A stretch of DNA of 5,251 bases from Gammaproteobacteria bacterium (GTDB taxonomy: Bacteria; Pseudomonadota; Gammaproteobacteria; SURF-13). Below the pieces are notes generated by a model that had not been told where the DNA came from, searched no databases, and saw nothing but the letters and a program-made list of their open reading frames with translations. Made by a program: the position numbers and the translations under genes. Numbering within the stretch: position 1 is the first letter of the stretch; each line of letters starts with the position of its first letter. This document shows, piece after piece, positions 1-5,251 of the stretch. The stretch lies in contig JAMCTV010000160.1 of the NCBI GenBank assembly GCA_023381235.1, positions 1-5,251 on the forward strand. The letters run 5' to 3'.

Positions 1-431
1 AATATCTGTTTATCGCGCTGCGCCACCGCATCCCGGCTCTCGATATCGAGCAGCCGCCCCATTTGCTCGACATCCAGCACCTCAGGCAAATGGCGTGGAG
101 ATTTCGGCAGCGAGACGCCAAGCGCCGGACTTTGACTGACCGCGCCTTCGCGCAACAGGTAATTAAAAAACCCGCGCAGCGCGGAGATCTGGCGCTGCAG
201 GCTGCGCCCGCTCAAACCCGCGCGATGGCGCGCGGCGGCGTACTCTCGCACCTGATGATGGGTGAGCGCGTGCCACTCGGTGATGCCGTGTTGCGCGCAA
301 AATGCGGCAATGGCGGCGAGATCACGCCGGTAGTTCTCGCGCGTGAGCGCGGCGAGACGGCGTTCGCCGGTGAGGTGGGTGAAGAATTTTTCCAGCCAGG
401 CCTGCGCGTCAGCGGACATTGCGTCCGGCAT
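1..431 (-). CDS. xerC: Tyrosine recombinase XerC, N-terminal part (runs off the left edge)
   Basis: Tyrosine recombinase that, with XerD, acts at dif to resolve chromosome dimers in the cytoplasm at cell division. Only the first 143 codons are in the window. They make up the N-terminal SAM-like, core-DNA-binding domain: a WLEKFF start helix (about residues 12-17), ENYRRDL (32-38), GLSGRSLQRQISALRGFF (72-89) and the linker PKSPRHLPEVLD (109-120) leading into the catalytic domain. This pattern matches E. coli XerC, including the PRHLP linker. The catalytic R-H-R-Y residues lie outside the window, so activity cannot be judged. I chose ATG at 431 because GGAG lies 9 bases upstream; an in-frame ATG at 419 is the alternative. 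It begins 3 bases after the DUF484 stop, as last visible member of the dapF operon. XerC rather than XerD is inferred from the DUF484 neighbour and the linker. Confidence 0.93.
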   Translation of the reverse strand, partial: MPDAMSADAQAWLEKFFTHLTGERRLAALTRENYRRDLAAIAAFCAQHGITEWHALTHHQVREYAAARHRAGLSGRSLQRQISALRGFFNYLLREGAVSQSPALGVSLPKSPRHLPEVLDVEQMGRLLDIESRDAVAQRDKQI

Positions 432-434
432 GCC

Positions 435-1169
435 TCATATCTCCAGGTATGCGCTGATCGCCTGGCCTGCCAGTGCGCCGAGATGGGCCAGGAACAGTGT
501 GCCCATTTCCGGATTAAAGCGTCCGCTCTCGAAGCTGCCCACTGCGAACAGGCCGATACAAACCGGCTCGGCCCCTGCATCGCGCTGCCAGGTGAGCGGA
601 ATCAGCGCCAGCGAGGAAATCTCGCTCGCCCGCTCGATAAACAGATATTGCAGTTGCGCCGGACGCAGCTTGCCGCACACCGGTTTGCGCTGTTCGATGA
701 TTTTCTGGAACGCCGCCAGATCATCGCTGTCCACGGTGGCGAACGCGGTGTCCGCCAGCTCCACGCCCGGCTGGATCGCGCCCTGCCTGGCGGGGCGCAG
801 CAGGCGCAGGGCGACGGCGTCCGCGTCGAACTCGTTAATCATGGCGTCATGCAGGGTGCGCACGATAGCGGCGAGATCCGTGCAGCACATCAGCGCCAGG
901 GTGAGGCGCTGGATGCGTTCGTTCAGGCGGTCATTGCCGCGCGCCACCTGCACCAAGTCCATCAGTTCGCGCCGCAACTGGCGGTTCTGGTCACGCAGCA
1001 CGCTCACCTGGCGCTCGACCAGCGACACTGCGCCGCCGCTCTCATGCGGCACATTCAGCTCTGCGAGCAGGGCGGGGTATCGTAGAAAAAAGTCAGGATG
1101 CGCGCGCAGATACTCCATCAGTTGCAGTTCCACGTCCGGCGCATCCGCCCGTTCTTGTTGTGTACTCAT
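435..1169 (-). CDS. DUF484 family protein (YigA-like, GAF-type fold)
   Basis: A 244-residue protein of the DUF484 family (E. coli YigA is of similar length). Its biochemical role is not established; the family is known for its position between dapF and xerC in Gammaproteobacteria. The N-terminus carries the family signature LRAHPDFFLRYPALLAEL (21-38) followed by GGAVSLVERQVSVLRDQN (45-62). That leads into a charged, probably coiled-coil helix (about 50-90). From about 95 to 243 the sequence looks like a GAF-like alpha/beta domain, ending in the conserved block GRFNPEMGTLFLAHLG (216-231). No signal peptide or membrane helix is evident, so it is probably cytoplasmic. Its ATG overlaps the dapF TGA by four bases (ATGA, 1166-1169), which suggests translational coupling. 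Any ligand or sensory function would be inference. Confidence 0.92.
   Translation of the reverse strand: MSTQQERADAPDVELQLMEYLRAHPDFFLRYPALLAELNVPHESGGAVSLVERQVSVLRDQNRQLRRELMDLVQVARGNDRLNERIQRLTLALMCCTDLAAIVRTLHDAMINEFDADAVALRLLRPARQGAIQPGVELADTAFATVDSDDLAAFQKIIEQRKPVCGKLRPAQLQYLFIERASEISSLALIPLTWQRDAGAEPVCIGLFAVGSFESGRFNPEMGTLFLAHLGALAGQAISAYLEI
441..444 (-). promoter_or_regulatory. Shine-Dalgarno for xerC (start-deciding)
   Basis: The minus strand reads GGAG here, 9 bases before the ATG at 431 and 21 bases before the in-frame ATG at 419. The spacing favours the upstream start. The site lies inside the last codons of the DUF484 gene. A GAGG at 433-436 sits 13 bases before the ATG at 419, so the downstream start is not excluded. 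Confidence 0.5.
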
Positions 1170-1996
1170 AGCTCTATGTCGCCCTCGTATACGCTGGTCG
1201 CCGGTCCGGTCATACGCACCTCCTCCCCTGTCCCGCGCCAGGCTATTTTCAGCCCGCCGCCGGGTAACGCCACGGTTACTTTATCATCCACCTGCCCCCG
1301 CAGTCGAGCCACCACCATCGCCGCGCACGCGCCGGTGCCGCAGGCCAGGGTCTCACCCGTGCCGCGCTCGAACACGCGCAACTCAATACGGGCCCGGTCC
1401 ACGATGCGCATAAAACCCGCATTGGCGCCGCGCGGGAAGCGCGCATGTTTCTCTATCAGCGGCCCCAGCAGGGCGACCGGCGCACGCTGCACGTCATCCA
1501 CCTGCAACACCGCGTGTGGATTACCCATGGACACCGCACCTATCTGATACGTCTTCCCTGCTACCTCCAGCGTATAACTCAACGCCTCCTGATCGGCCAG
1601 AAAGGGGATAGCCTGCGGCCGAGTGCGCGGCACGCCCATGCTTACCGTCACCTGACCGTCCTGTTCCAGGCGCGGCCGTATCACCCCGCACATCGTCTCC
1701 ACCGCCAGCTCGCTCTTGGCGCTCAGCCCCTTGTCGCGCACAAAACGCATAAAACAGCGCGCCCCGTTGCCGCACTGCTCCACCTCCCCGCCGTCGGCGT
1801 TAAAAATCCGGTAGGCGAAATCTACCCCCGCCGTACGCGCGCGCTCGACCAGCAACACCTGGTCGCAACCGATACCGAAATGACGATCGGCGATAAAACG
1901 CACCTGCTCAGGGGTAAGGGAAACGGACTGGGCGATGGCGTCTATCACCACAAAATCATTGCCCAAGCCGTGCATTTTGGTAAATTTAAGATGCAT
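1166..1996 (-). CDS. dapF: Diaminopimelate epimerase
   Basis: Interconverts LL- and meso-diaminopimelate without a cofactor, supplying meso-DAP for peptidoglycan and lysine. The protein has 276 residues, close to the 274 of E. coli and H. influenzae. Both catalytic cysteines of the two-base mechanism are present: Cys75 in NADGGEVEQCGNGARC (66-81) and Cys219 in ERGTGETLACGTGACA (210-225). These match Cys73 and Cys217 of the H. influenzae enzyme once a two-residue N-terminal extension is allowed for. The N-terminal MHGLGNDFVV (8-17) and the MGNPHAV motif (157-163) are also intact. ATG at 1996 fits the family start, though I see no good Shine-Dalgarno before it. It is the first gene of the minus-strand cluster with DUF484 and xerC. 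Nothing suggests loss of function. Confidence 0.97.
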   Translation of the reverse strand: MHLKFTKMHGLGNDFVVIDAIAQSVSLTPEQVRFIADRHFGIGCDQVLLVERARTAGVDFAYRIFNADGGEVEQCGNGARCFMRFVRDKGLSAKSELAVETMCGVIRPRLEQDGQVTVSMGVPRTRPQAIPFLADQEALSYTLEVAGKTYQIGAVSMGNPHAVLQVDDVQRAPVALLGPLIEKHARFPRGANAGFMRIVDRARIELRVFERGTGETLACGTGACAAMVVARLRGQVDDKVTVALPGGGLKIAWRGTGEEVRMTGPATSVYEGDIEL

Positions 1997-2014
1997 GGCT
2001 ATTAGGTTACTGCT

Positions 2015-2032
2015 TATGAAATCAATTTCATA
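2015..2032. promoter_or_regulatory. Perfect 18-bp palindrome in the divergent intergenic region (possible operator)
   Basis: The sequence TATGAAAT-CA-ATTTCATA is an exact 8-bp inverted repeat with a 2-base centre. It lies 18 bases upstream of the dapF start, in the 78-bp gap between dapF and the divergent small membrane-protein gene. It overlaps the candidate minus-strand -10 element. The symmetry and position suit a dimeric repressor site. The half-site does not clearly match an operator I know, so the regulator is unknown and the operator role is inference. Confidence 0.4.
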
Positions 2033-2054
2033 GCCCGGCTTGGCATTACCCCAA
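2027..2054 (-). promoter_or_regulatory. Candidate sigma-70 promoter for dapF operon
   Basis: On the minus strand TTGGGG (2049-2054) is followed after 16 bases by TATGAA (2027-2032), giving 3/6 and 4/6 matches to consensus. Transcription would start near 2020, leaving a leader of about 24 bases before the dapF ATG. The -10 element lies inside the 18-bp palindrome. This is a weak match chosen by position, so confidence is low. Confidence 0.3.
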
Positions 2055-2068
2055 CCCGGCGGTATGCT
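2040..2068 (+). promoter_or_regulatory. Candidate sigma-70 promoter for the small membrane-protein gene, possibly leaderless
   Basis: TTGGCA (2040-2045, 5/6 match) and TATGCT (2063-2068, 4/6 match) are separated by exactly 17 bases. The expected start of transcription falls at about 2075, which is the A of the ATG. There is no convincing Shine-Dalgarno between the promoter and that ATG, so a leaderless message is possible. The hexamers are seen in the sequence; promoter activity and the start point are inference. Confidence 0.45.
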
Positions 2069-2074
2069 TGCGCC

Positions 2075-2326
2075 ATGCCCAAACGATTATTCCTGAAACT
2101 GAAGAATCACCCCTCCAAATGGCTGCGCGTCAGCGCCGGGGTGCTGCTGATCATCATGGGCCTGCTCGGCTTTCTGCCCGTGCTGGGCTTCTGGATGATT
2201 CCGCTCGGCGTGATTCTTCTCTCCGTGGACTTCCACTGGATGCGCCGCCTGCGCCGCCGCAGCGAGGTGTGGTGGGGCAATCTGCGCAGGCGCAAGACCA
2301 AACATCATCCCACCAAACACCCATGA
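2075..2326 (+). CDS. Small two-helix membrane protein, PGPGW-like
   Basis: An 83-residue protein with two predicted membrane helices, about residues 17-34 (LRVSAGVLLIIMGLLGFL) and 36-53 (VLGFWMIPLGVILLSVDF). They are joined by a short turn and flanked by basic ends: MPKRLFLKLK in front and a tail with RRLRRR, RRRK and KHH behind. This implies an inner-membrane hairpin with both ends in the cytoplasm. The pattern of glycine-rich helix, LPVLGFWMIPLG turn, DF.W and a basic tail with VWWG resembles the PGPGW-type putative transmembrane proteins, although the PGPGW turn itself reads PVLGFW here. Function is unknown. Its TGA overlaps the ATG of the tag fragment by four bases, so the two were probably a coupled operon. 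An upstream ATG at 2064 is out of frame. Confidence 0.8.
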   Translation: MPKRLFLKLKNHPSKWLRVSAGVLLIIMGLLGFLPVLGFWMIPLGVILLSVDFHWMRRLRRRSEVWWGNLRRRKTKHHPTKHP

Positions 2327-2463
2327 AAACACGTTGCCAGCGGGCAGGCAGCGACCCTTTATATCTCACCTATAACGACCAGGAATGGGGCGTACCCCTG
2401 CATGACGACAGGAAATTATTTGAACTGCTGATTCTGGAAGGACCGCAGGCCGGATTAAGCTAG
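2323..2463 (+). pseudogene. tag: DNA-3-methyladenine glycosylase I, 5' fragment (truncated)
   Basis: The 46 codons from ATG 2323 match the N-terminus of Tag, the base-excision enzyme that removes 3-methyladenine from DNA. Recognisable parts are the Cys near the start (Cys5, a zinc ligand in E. coli Tag as Cys4), GSDPLYLTYNDQEWGVP (9-25), KLFELLILEG (32-41) and PQAGLS (42-47 region at the end). Intact Tag proteins have about 185-195 residues and continue with a Trp after GLS. Here the next codon is TAG, supplied by the CTAG at the edge of the repeat element, and nothing resembling the rest of Tag follows. The second zinc ligand, His in the usual YHD motif, is Asn18, and the usual aromatic residue after the Cys is Gln. 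Both changes suggest decay or relaxed selection. It overlaps the preceding gene's stop by ATGA. No catalytic core remains, so it is non-functional as an enzyme. Confidence 0.85.
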
Positions 2464-2478
2464 CAGGCTGTTGAAAAA
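2460..2478 (+). repeat. Left terminal inverted repeat
   Basis: CTAGCAGGCTGTTGAAAAA matches the inverted right end at 18 of 19 positions. The single difference is C at 2468, which also lets this arm form its own local hairpin CAGGCTG/CAGCCTG. The TAG within it terminates the tag fragment. Confidence 0.8.
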
Positions 2479-2577
2479 CAGCCTGCGTGCGGTGCAAGGA
2501 TGCACCGCCATTTTTCGAACACGATGTATGTGTTTGAAAAATGAAGCAAAGCGAAAATGACATTTTTCGCTTTGCGG

Positions 2578-2609
2578 GTTGAAAAAGCCCAGGGAAGGGC
2601 TTTTTCAAC
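2578..2609. terminator. Bidirectional intrinsic terminator-like hairpin inside the repeat
   Basis: GTTGAAAAAGCCC (2578-2590) and GGGCTTTTTCAAC (2597-2609) form a perfect 13-bp stem with loop AGGGAA. Read on the plus strand, a GCCC/GGGC core is followed by five T; read on the minus strand the same structure appears. It lies between the convergent tag fragment and lspA, so it could end transcripts from both sides. The GC core is only four pairs, so strength is uncertain. Confidence 0.5.
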
Positions 2610-2619
2610 AACCTGCTAG
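2601..2619 (-). repeat. Right terminal inverted repeat
   Basis: Read on the minus strand this is CTAGCAGGTTGTTGAAAAA, differing from the left end at one position. Its T-rich inner part (2601-2605) doubles as the T-tract of the terminator-like hairpin. Confidence 0.8.
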
Positions 2620-2651
2620 AACCGTCAACTGATAATGCAGAATCAATGTAA

Positions 2652-2668
2652 CGTGCGCTGCGCGCACG
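2652..2668. repeat. GC-rich hairpin just downstream of lspA
   Basis: CGTGCGC-TGC-GCGCACG is a perfect 7-bp stem with a 3-base loop, 7 bases beyond the lspA stop. On the minus strand it is followed by TTACATT, which is a poor T-tract. It may stabilise the mRNA end or weakly slow polymerase; I do not call it a proper terminator. The remaining 2620-2674 spacer shows nothing else recognisable. Confidence 0.45.
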
Positions 2669-2674
2669 CTCAGG

Positions 2675-3142
2675 CTACGCGTGGTGCTTGCTTCCTCTCA
2701 ACGTCACCAGCACCAATATCGCCACACCGACCGTGATGGCGGAATCCGCAATATTGAACGCCGGCCAGTGCCATTGACGATAGTAGAAATCGAGAAAGTC
2801 CACCACGTAACCAAAGCGCACGCGGTCTATCACGTTGCCCAGTGCGCCGCCCATGATGAGCGACAATGCCGCCGCCTGCCATTTGTCCGCAGCAGGAGGG
2901 CGTTTCAACCACAAGACAATCACGGCGCTTACACCAAGCGCAATAACGGTGAAGAACCAGCGCTGCCAGCCTCCCGCGCCGGACAGAAAGCTGAAGGCCG
3001 CGCCGGTGTTATGCAGCAAGGTGAGATTGAACAATGGCGCTATCTCGATGGACTCGTGCAATTGCATGGAACTGCTTATCAGGTACTTGCCGACCTGATC
3101 TAAAGCAATCACCAGTGCAGACAGCCAGAGCCATTTGAGCAT
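2675..3142 (-). CDS. lspA: Lipoprotein signal peptidase (signal peptidase II)
   Basis: An inner-membrane aspartyl protease that removes the signal peptide from diacylglyceryl-prolipoproteins. It has 155 residues, within the usual 150-170, and four hydrophobic helices (about 4-21, 62-79, 88-103, 131-148). Conserved elements are LDQVGKYL (14-21), HNTGAAFSFL (44-53), GGALGNVIDR (98-107) with Asp106, VVDFLDFY (113-120) and FNIADSAI (129-136). The catalytic aspartate pair is inferred to be Asp115 and Asp133. ATG at 3142 gives the standard MLKWLW start. A longer frame from 3259 would add 39 charged, cysteine-rich residues that lie over the ileS zinc-finger region, so I reject it. The ATG overlaps the ileS TGA in TGATG by one base, implying translational coupling; GAGG lies 11 bases upstream. 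All key residues are present and it looks functional. Confidence 0.97.
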   Translation of the reverse strand: MLKWLWLSALVIALDQVGKYLISSSMQLHESIEIAPLFNLTLLHNTGAAFSFLSGAGGWQRWFFTVIALGVSAVIVLWLKRPPAADKWQAAALSLIMGGALGNVIDRVRFGYVVDFLDFYYRQWHWPAFNIADSAITVGVAILVLVTLRGSKHHA

Positions 3143-5251
3143 CACGCGTAACGCCTCACTTCTCCCTTTCCTGCAACATTCTCCACACAACGCAGGCAAA
3201 TTTCCGGATGATCGCTGTTCTCGCCCACATCCGGGCGATGGTGCCAGCAGCGCACGCATTTTGCATGCTCTGAAGGCGTCACCCTGATCCAGAGACCTTT
3301 TTCAGCCTCCTGCGCCAGGTCCACCGGCTTCCAATCCGGAGCATGGATACGGGCGTCCGAGGTAATCAAGACAAACCTCAGTTCATCGTGCAACAGCGCC
3401 AGCGCCGCATACCATTCCTTGTCGCAATAAATGTCCACCTCCGCATCCAGGGATGAACCGATGCCCCCTGTTGCGCGCAGCGCTTCCATCTCTTTACTCA
3501 CCGCCTCGCGCACGCGGATGATTTGCTCCCAGGCTTTCGCATCCAGCGCCGCACCGTCGAGAGAGGCCAGGCCGTCATACCAGGTTTCCAACAGCACCGA
3601 GTCCTGGCGTGTACCGGGCAGGCAGCGCCAAATCTCCTCGGCGGTGAAGCTCATGATGGGCGCAAACCAGCGCGCCATCGCCTCGATGATGTGATAAATC
3701 GCGGTTTGCGCGGAGCGGCGTGCGAGGCTGTTTTTCTGCGTGGTGTATTGGCGGTCCTTGATGATATCAAGATAAAACGCGCCCATCTCCACCGCGCAGA
3801 AATTGTGCAGCTTCTGGTAAATCACGTGGAACTCATAATCATCGTAGGCCTTGACGATGTCCTGCTGTAAGCGGCGCGCGCAATCCACCGCCCAGCGATC
3901 CAGTTCCAGCATGTTTTTGGCGTCCACCTTGTCTTGCGCGGGATCAAAGTCATGCAGGTTGGCGAGCAGGAAACGTGCGGTGTTACGCAACCGGCGGTAG
4001 GCATCGGCGGTGCGTTTCAGGATTTCATCCGACACGCTCATCTCGCCGCGATAATCGGTGGCGGCGACCCACAGCCGTAAAATGTCCGCGCCCAGCGCAC
4101 CTACTACTTTTTGCGGCGCGACCACGTTGCCTCTGGACTTGGACATCTTCTCGCCCTTGGCGTCCACCGTGAAGCCGTGCGTGAGCACCGATTTATACGG
4201 CGCGTGGCCGCGCATCGCAACCGAGGCCAGCAGCGAAGACTGGAACCAGCCGCGATGCTGGTCGGAACCTTCCAGATATAAGTCCGCCGGCACGCCGTTC
4301 AACTCCGCACGCCGTTCCAGCACACAGGCGTGCGTCACGCCGGAGTCAAACCACACATCCAGCGTGTCGCCGGTCTTCGCATAGTGCTCCGCATCCCCGC
4401 CCAGAAACTCTTTGGCGTCAAGGTCAAACCAGGCGTCCATGCCGCGCTGCTCGACTTGCGCGGCCACCTTTTCGATCAGCATCTGCGTATCAGGATGCAG
4501 CGCGCCGCTCTCTTTGTGCACGAACAAGGTGATGGGCACGCCCCATGTGCGTTGGCGCGAGATGCACCAGTCGGGACGCCCCGCCACCATGCCCGCGATG
4601 CGCGCCTGACCCCAGCCAGGTATCCAGTGCGTGTGTTCGATGGCATACAGCGCCGCGCTGCGCAAGCCCTTTTGCTCCATGCTGATAAACCACTGCGGCG
4701 TGGCGCGGAAGATGACTGGCGTGTGGTGGCGCCAGCAGTGTGGATAGCTGTGACGCAGCGCGTGTTCGTGCAGCAGCGCGCCGCGCGCCTTGAGCACCTC
4801 GATCACTTCGTTATTGGCTTGCACCACGTGCATCCCGGCAAACAATTCCGTGCCGGGCAGAAATTTACCGTCATCGCCTACCGGGTTATCCACCGGCAGA
4901 CCGTAGCGCTGACCCACCACGTAGTCGTCCTGCCCGTGCCCGGGCGCGGTGTGCACCGCGCCGGTGCCCGCGTCGGTGGTGACATGCACACCGAGCACGA
5001 TGGGCACCTCGCGCGCATAGAACGGATGTTGCAGCTTGACGCCGTCGAGATCGGCTCCGCAGCAGGTGGCCAGCACGCGATACTCTTCTATGCCGTAACG
5101 CGCCATGACGTCTTTCAGTAACGCCTCGGCGACCAGCAAGCGCTCCGTACCGTGTTCTGACTTACACTGCACGACAACATAATCCAGTTCCGGATTCAGC
5201 GCCACGGCCTGATTGGCGGGCAAGGTCCACGGCGTCGTGGTCCAGATCACC
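3142..5251 (-). CDS. ileS: Isoleucyl-tRNA synthetase, C-terminal 702 residues (5' end outside window)
   Basis: Charges tRNA-Ile with isoleucine and hydrolyses mischarged valine in a separate editing domain. The visible part begins inside the CP1 editing domain with VIWTTTPWTLPAN, the threonine-rich editing signature; the first codon is GTG for an internal valine, not a start. Further markers, numbered from that valine, are GTGAVHTAPGHGQDDY (95-110), the DVWFDSG block (298-304), DLYLEGSDQHRGW (323-335), KMSKS (368-372) for ATP binding, the anticodon-binding helical domain (about 445-600) and a C-terminal zinc finger with Cys665, Cys668, Cys685 and Cys688. The order and spacing match the 938-residue E. 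coli enzyme, so about 235 N-terminal residues, including HIGH, are missing from view. It is the bacterial type with the C-terminal zinc finger. It overlaps lspA at TGATG. No frameshift or lost motif is visible. Confidence 0.98.
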   Translation of the reverse strand, partial: VIWTTTPWTLPANQAVALNPELDYVVVQCKSEHGTERLLVAEALLKDVMARYGIEEYRVLATCCGADLDGVKLQHPFYAREVPIVLGVHVTTDAGTGAVHTAPGHGQDDYVVGQRYGLPVDNPVGDDGKFLPGTELFAGMHVVQANNEVIEVLKARGALLHEHALRHSYPHCWRHHTPVIFRATPQWFISMEQKGLRSAALYAIEHTHWIPGWGQARIAGMVAGRPDWCISRQRTWGVPITLFVHKESGALHPDTQMLIEKVAAQVEQRGMDAWFDLDAKEFLGGDAEHYAKTGDTLDVWFDSGVTHACVLERRAELNGVPADLYLEGSDQHRGWFQSSLLASVAMRGHAPYKSVLTHGFTVDAKGEKMSKSRGNVVAPQKVVGALGADILRLWVAATDYRGEMSVSDEILKRTADAYRRLRNTARFLLANLHDFDPAQDKVDAKNMLELDRWAVDCARRLQQDIVKAYDDYEFHVIYQKLHNFCAVEMGAFYLDIIKDRQYTTQKNSLARRSAQTAIYHIIEAMARWFAPIMSFTAEEIWRCLPGTRQDSVLLETWYDGLASLDGAALDAKAWEQIIRVREAVSKEMEALRATGGIGSSLDAEVDIYCDKEWYAALALLHDELRFVLITSDARIHAPDWKPVDLAQEAEKGLWIRVTPSEHAKCVRCWHHRPDVGENSDHPEICLRCVENVAGKGEVRRYA

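Larger units (their letters stand above)
2460..2619. mobile_element. 160-bp MITE-like palindromic element made of five stem-loops
   Basis: The element is bounded by CTAG on both sides and by inverted arms CAGGYTGTTGAAAAA. It carries no plausible gene and is richer in A+T than its surroundings. Five consecutive hairpins fill nearly all of it: 2464-2485 (7-bp stem, 8-base loop), 2489-2508 (8-bp stem, loop AGGA), 2509-2543 (14-pair stem with one G.U, 7-base loop), 2546-2575 (12-bp stem, 6-base loop) and 2578-2609 (13-bp stem, 6-base loop). The outer arms could instead pair with each other. The flanking CTAG may be a 4-bp target duplication or part of the repeat; because CTAG is its own complement, sequence alone cannot tell. 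Non-autonomous insertion-sequence derivative is my best reading, but I cannot name the parent family. It ends the tag frame and separates convergent transcription units. Confidence 0.75.

Noticed and set aside
63..1413. Long plus-strand open frames opposite xerC and DUF484 (63-1085 and 343-1413)
   Set aside because: They lie antisense to two well-recognised genes, have low-complexity Arg/Ala/Ser-rich translations typical of high-G+C shadow frames, and resemble no family.
1445..2005. Plus-strand open frame opposite dapF
   Set aside because: It is antisense to an intact dapF with both catalytic cysteines, and its translation has no recognisable motif.
2068..2322. Upstream extension of the tag frame to ATG 2068
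   Set aside because: This part lies out of frame over the small membrane-protein gene. Tag homology begins exactly at ATG 2323.
2366..2611. Minus-strand 81-codon frame across the repeat and tag fragment
   Set aside because: It is made mostly of hairpin arms of the repeat and shows no domain; it is a chance frame.
2460..2619. Repeat hairpins as a CRISPR array or tRNA-like gene
   Set aside because: There are no regular direct repeats with unique spacers, and no cloverleaf with conserved T-arm or anticodon features.
2652..2668. Hairpin after lspA as a rho-independent terminator
   Set aside because: The stem is good but is followed on the minus strand by TTACATT rather than a run of T. I keep it only as a hairpin.
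3143..3259. Upstream extension of lspA to ATG 3259
   Set aside because: The extra 39 residues lie out of frame over the ileS zinc-finger coding region. LspA proteins normally begin just before the first membrane helix, as from ATG 3142.
4330..5121. 263-codon plus-strand open frame opposite ileS
   Set aside because: It is fully antisense to conserved ileS motifs, and its Arg/His/Ala/Val-rich composition is that expected of a shadow frame.
5248..5250. GTG as a possible start of ileS
   Set aside because: It encodes an internal valine of the editing domain (VIWTTTPWTLP). About 235 residues, including HIGH, must lie beyond the right edge.

Overview
The window looks like a chromosomal housekeeping segment from a gammaproteobacterium of moderately high G+C. 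The main grounds are the gene order dapF - DUF484 - xerC, a typical gammaproteobacterial cluster, and the pair ileS - lspA, which is widespread in Proteobacteria. Protein motifs fit this, but I cannot name a genus from sequence alone.

Layout. From 1 to 1996 on the minus strand lies a tightly packed operon, read right to left: dapF (diaminopimelate epimerase), a DUF484/YigA-like GAF-type protein, and the N-terminal part of xerC, which runs off the left edge. dapF and DUF484 share an ATGA overlap, and xerC starts 3 bases after the DUF484 stop. A short divergent intergenic region (1997-2074) holds a perfect 8+2+8 palindrome and overlapping candidate promoters for both directions. On the plus strand from 2075 there is a small two-helix membrane protein resembling the PGPGW-type family, coupled by an ATGA overlap to the first 46 codons of tag (3-methyladenine DNA glycosylase I). 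The tag reading frame is cut off at the edge of a 160-bp non-coding repeat element (2460-2619). That element has 19-bp near-perfect terminal inverted repeats and folds into five consecutive stem-loops, the last of which looks like a bidirectional intrinsic terminator. From 2675 to the right edge on the minus strand lie lspA (lipoprotein signal peptidase) and the C-terminal 702 residues of ileS (isoleucyl-tRNA synthetase), joined by a TGATG stop/start overlap.

How it fits together. The two minus-strand operons are ordinary core genes: lysine/peptidoglycan precursor synthesis with chromosome dimer resolution, and tRNA charging with lipoprotein maturation. The accessory part is the roughly 600 bp between dapF and lspA, where a small plus-strand operon has been broken by a mobile or mobile-derived repeat. 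No stretch over 300 bp lacks a gene; the longest (2464-2674) is the repeat plus a short spacer. I see no CRISPR array, tRNA, rRNA or new multi-gene system. The repeat element and the truncated tag are the items most worth a second look.
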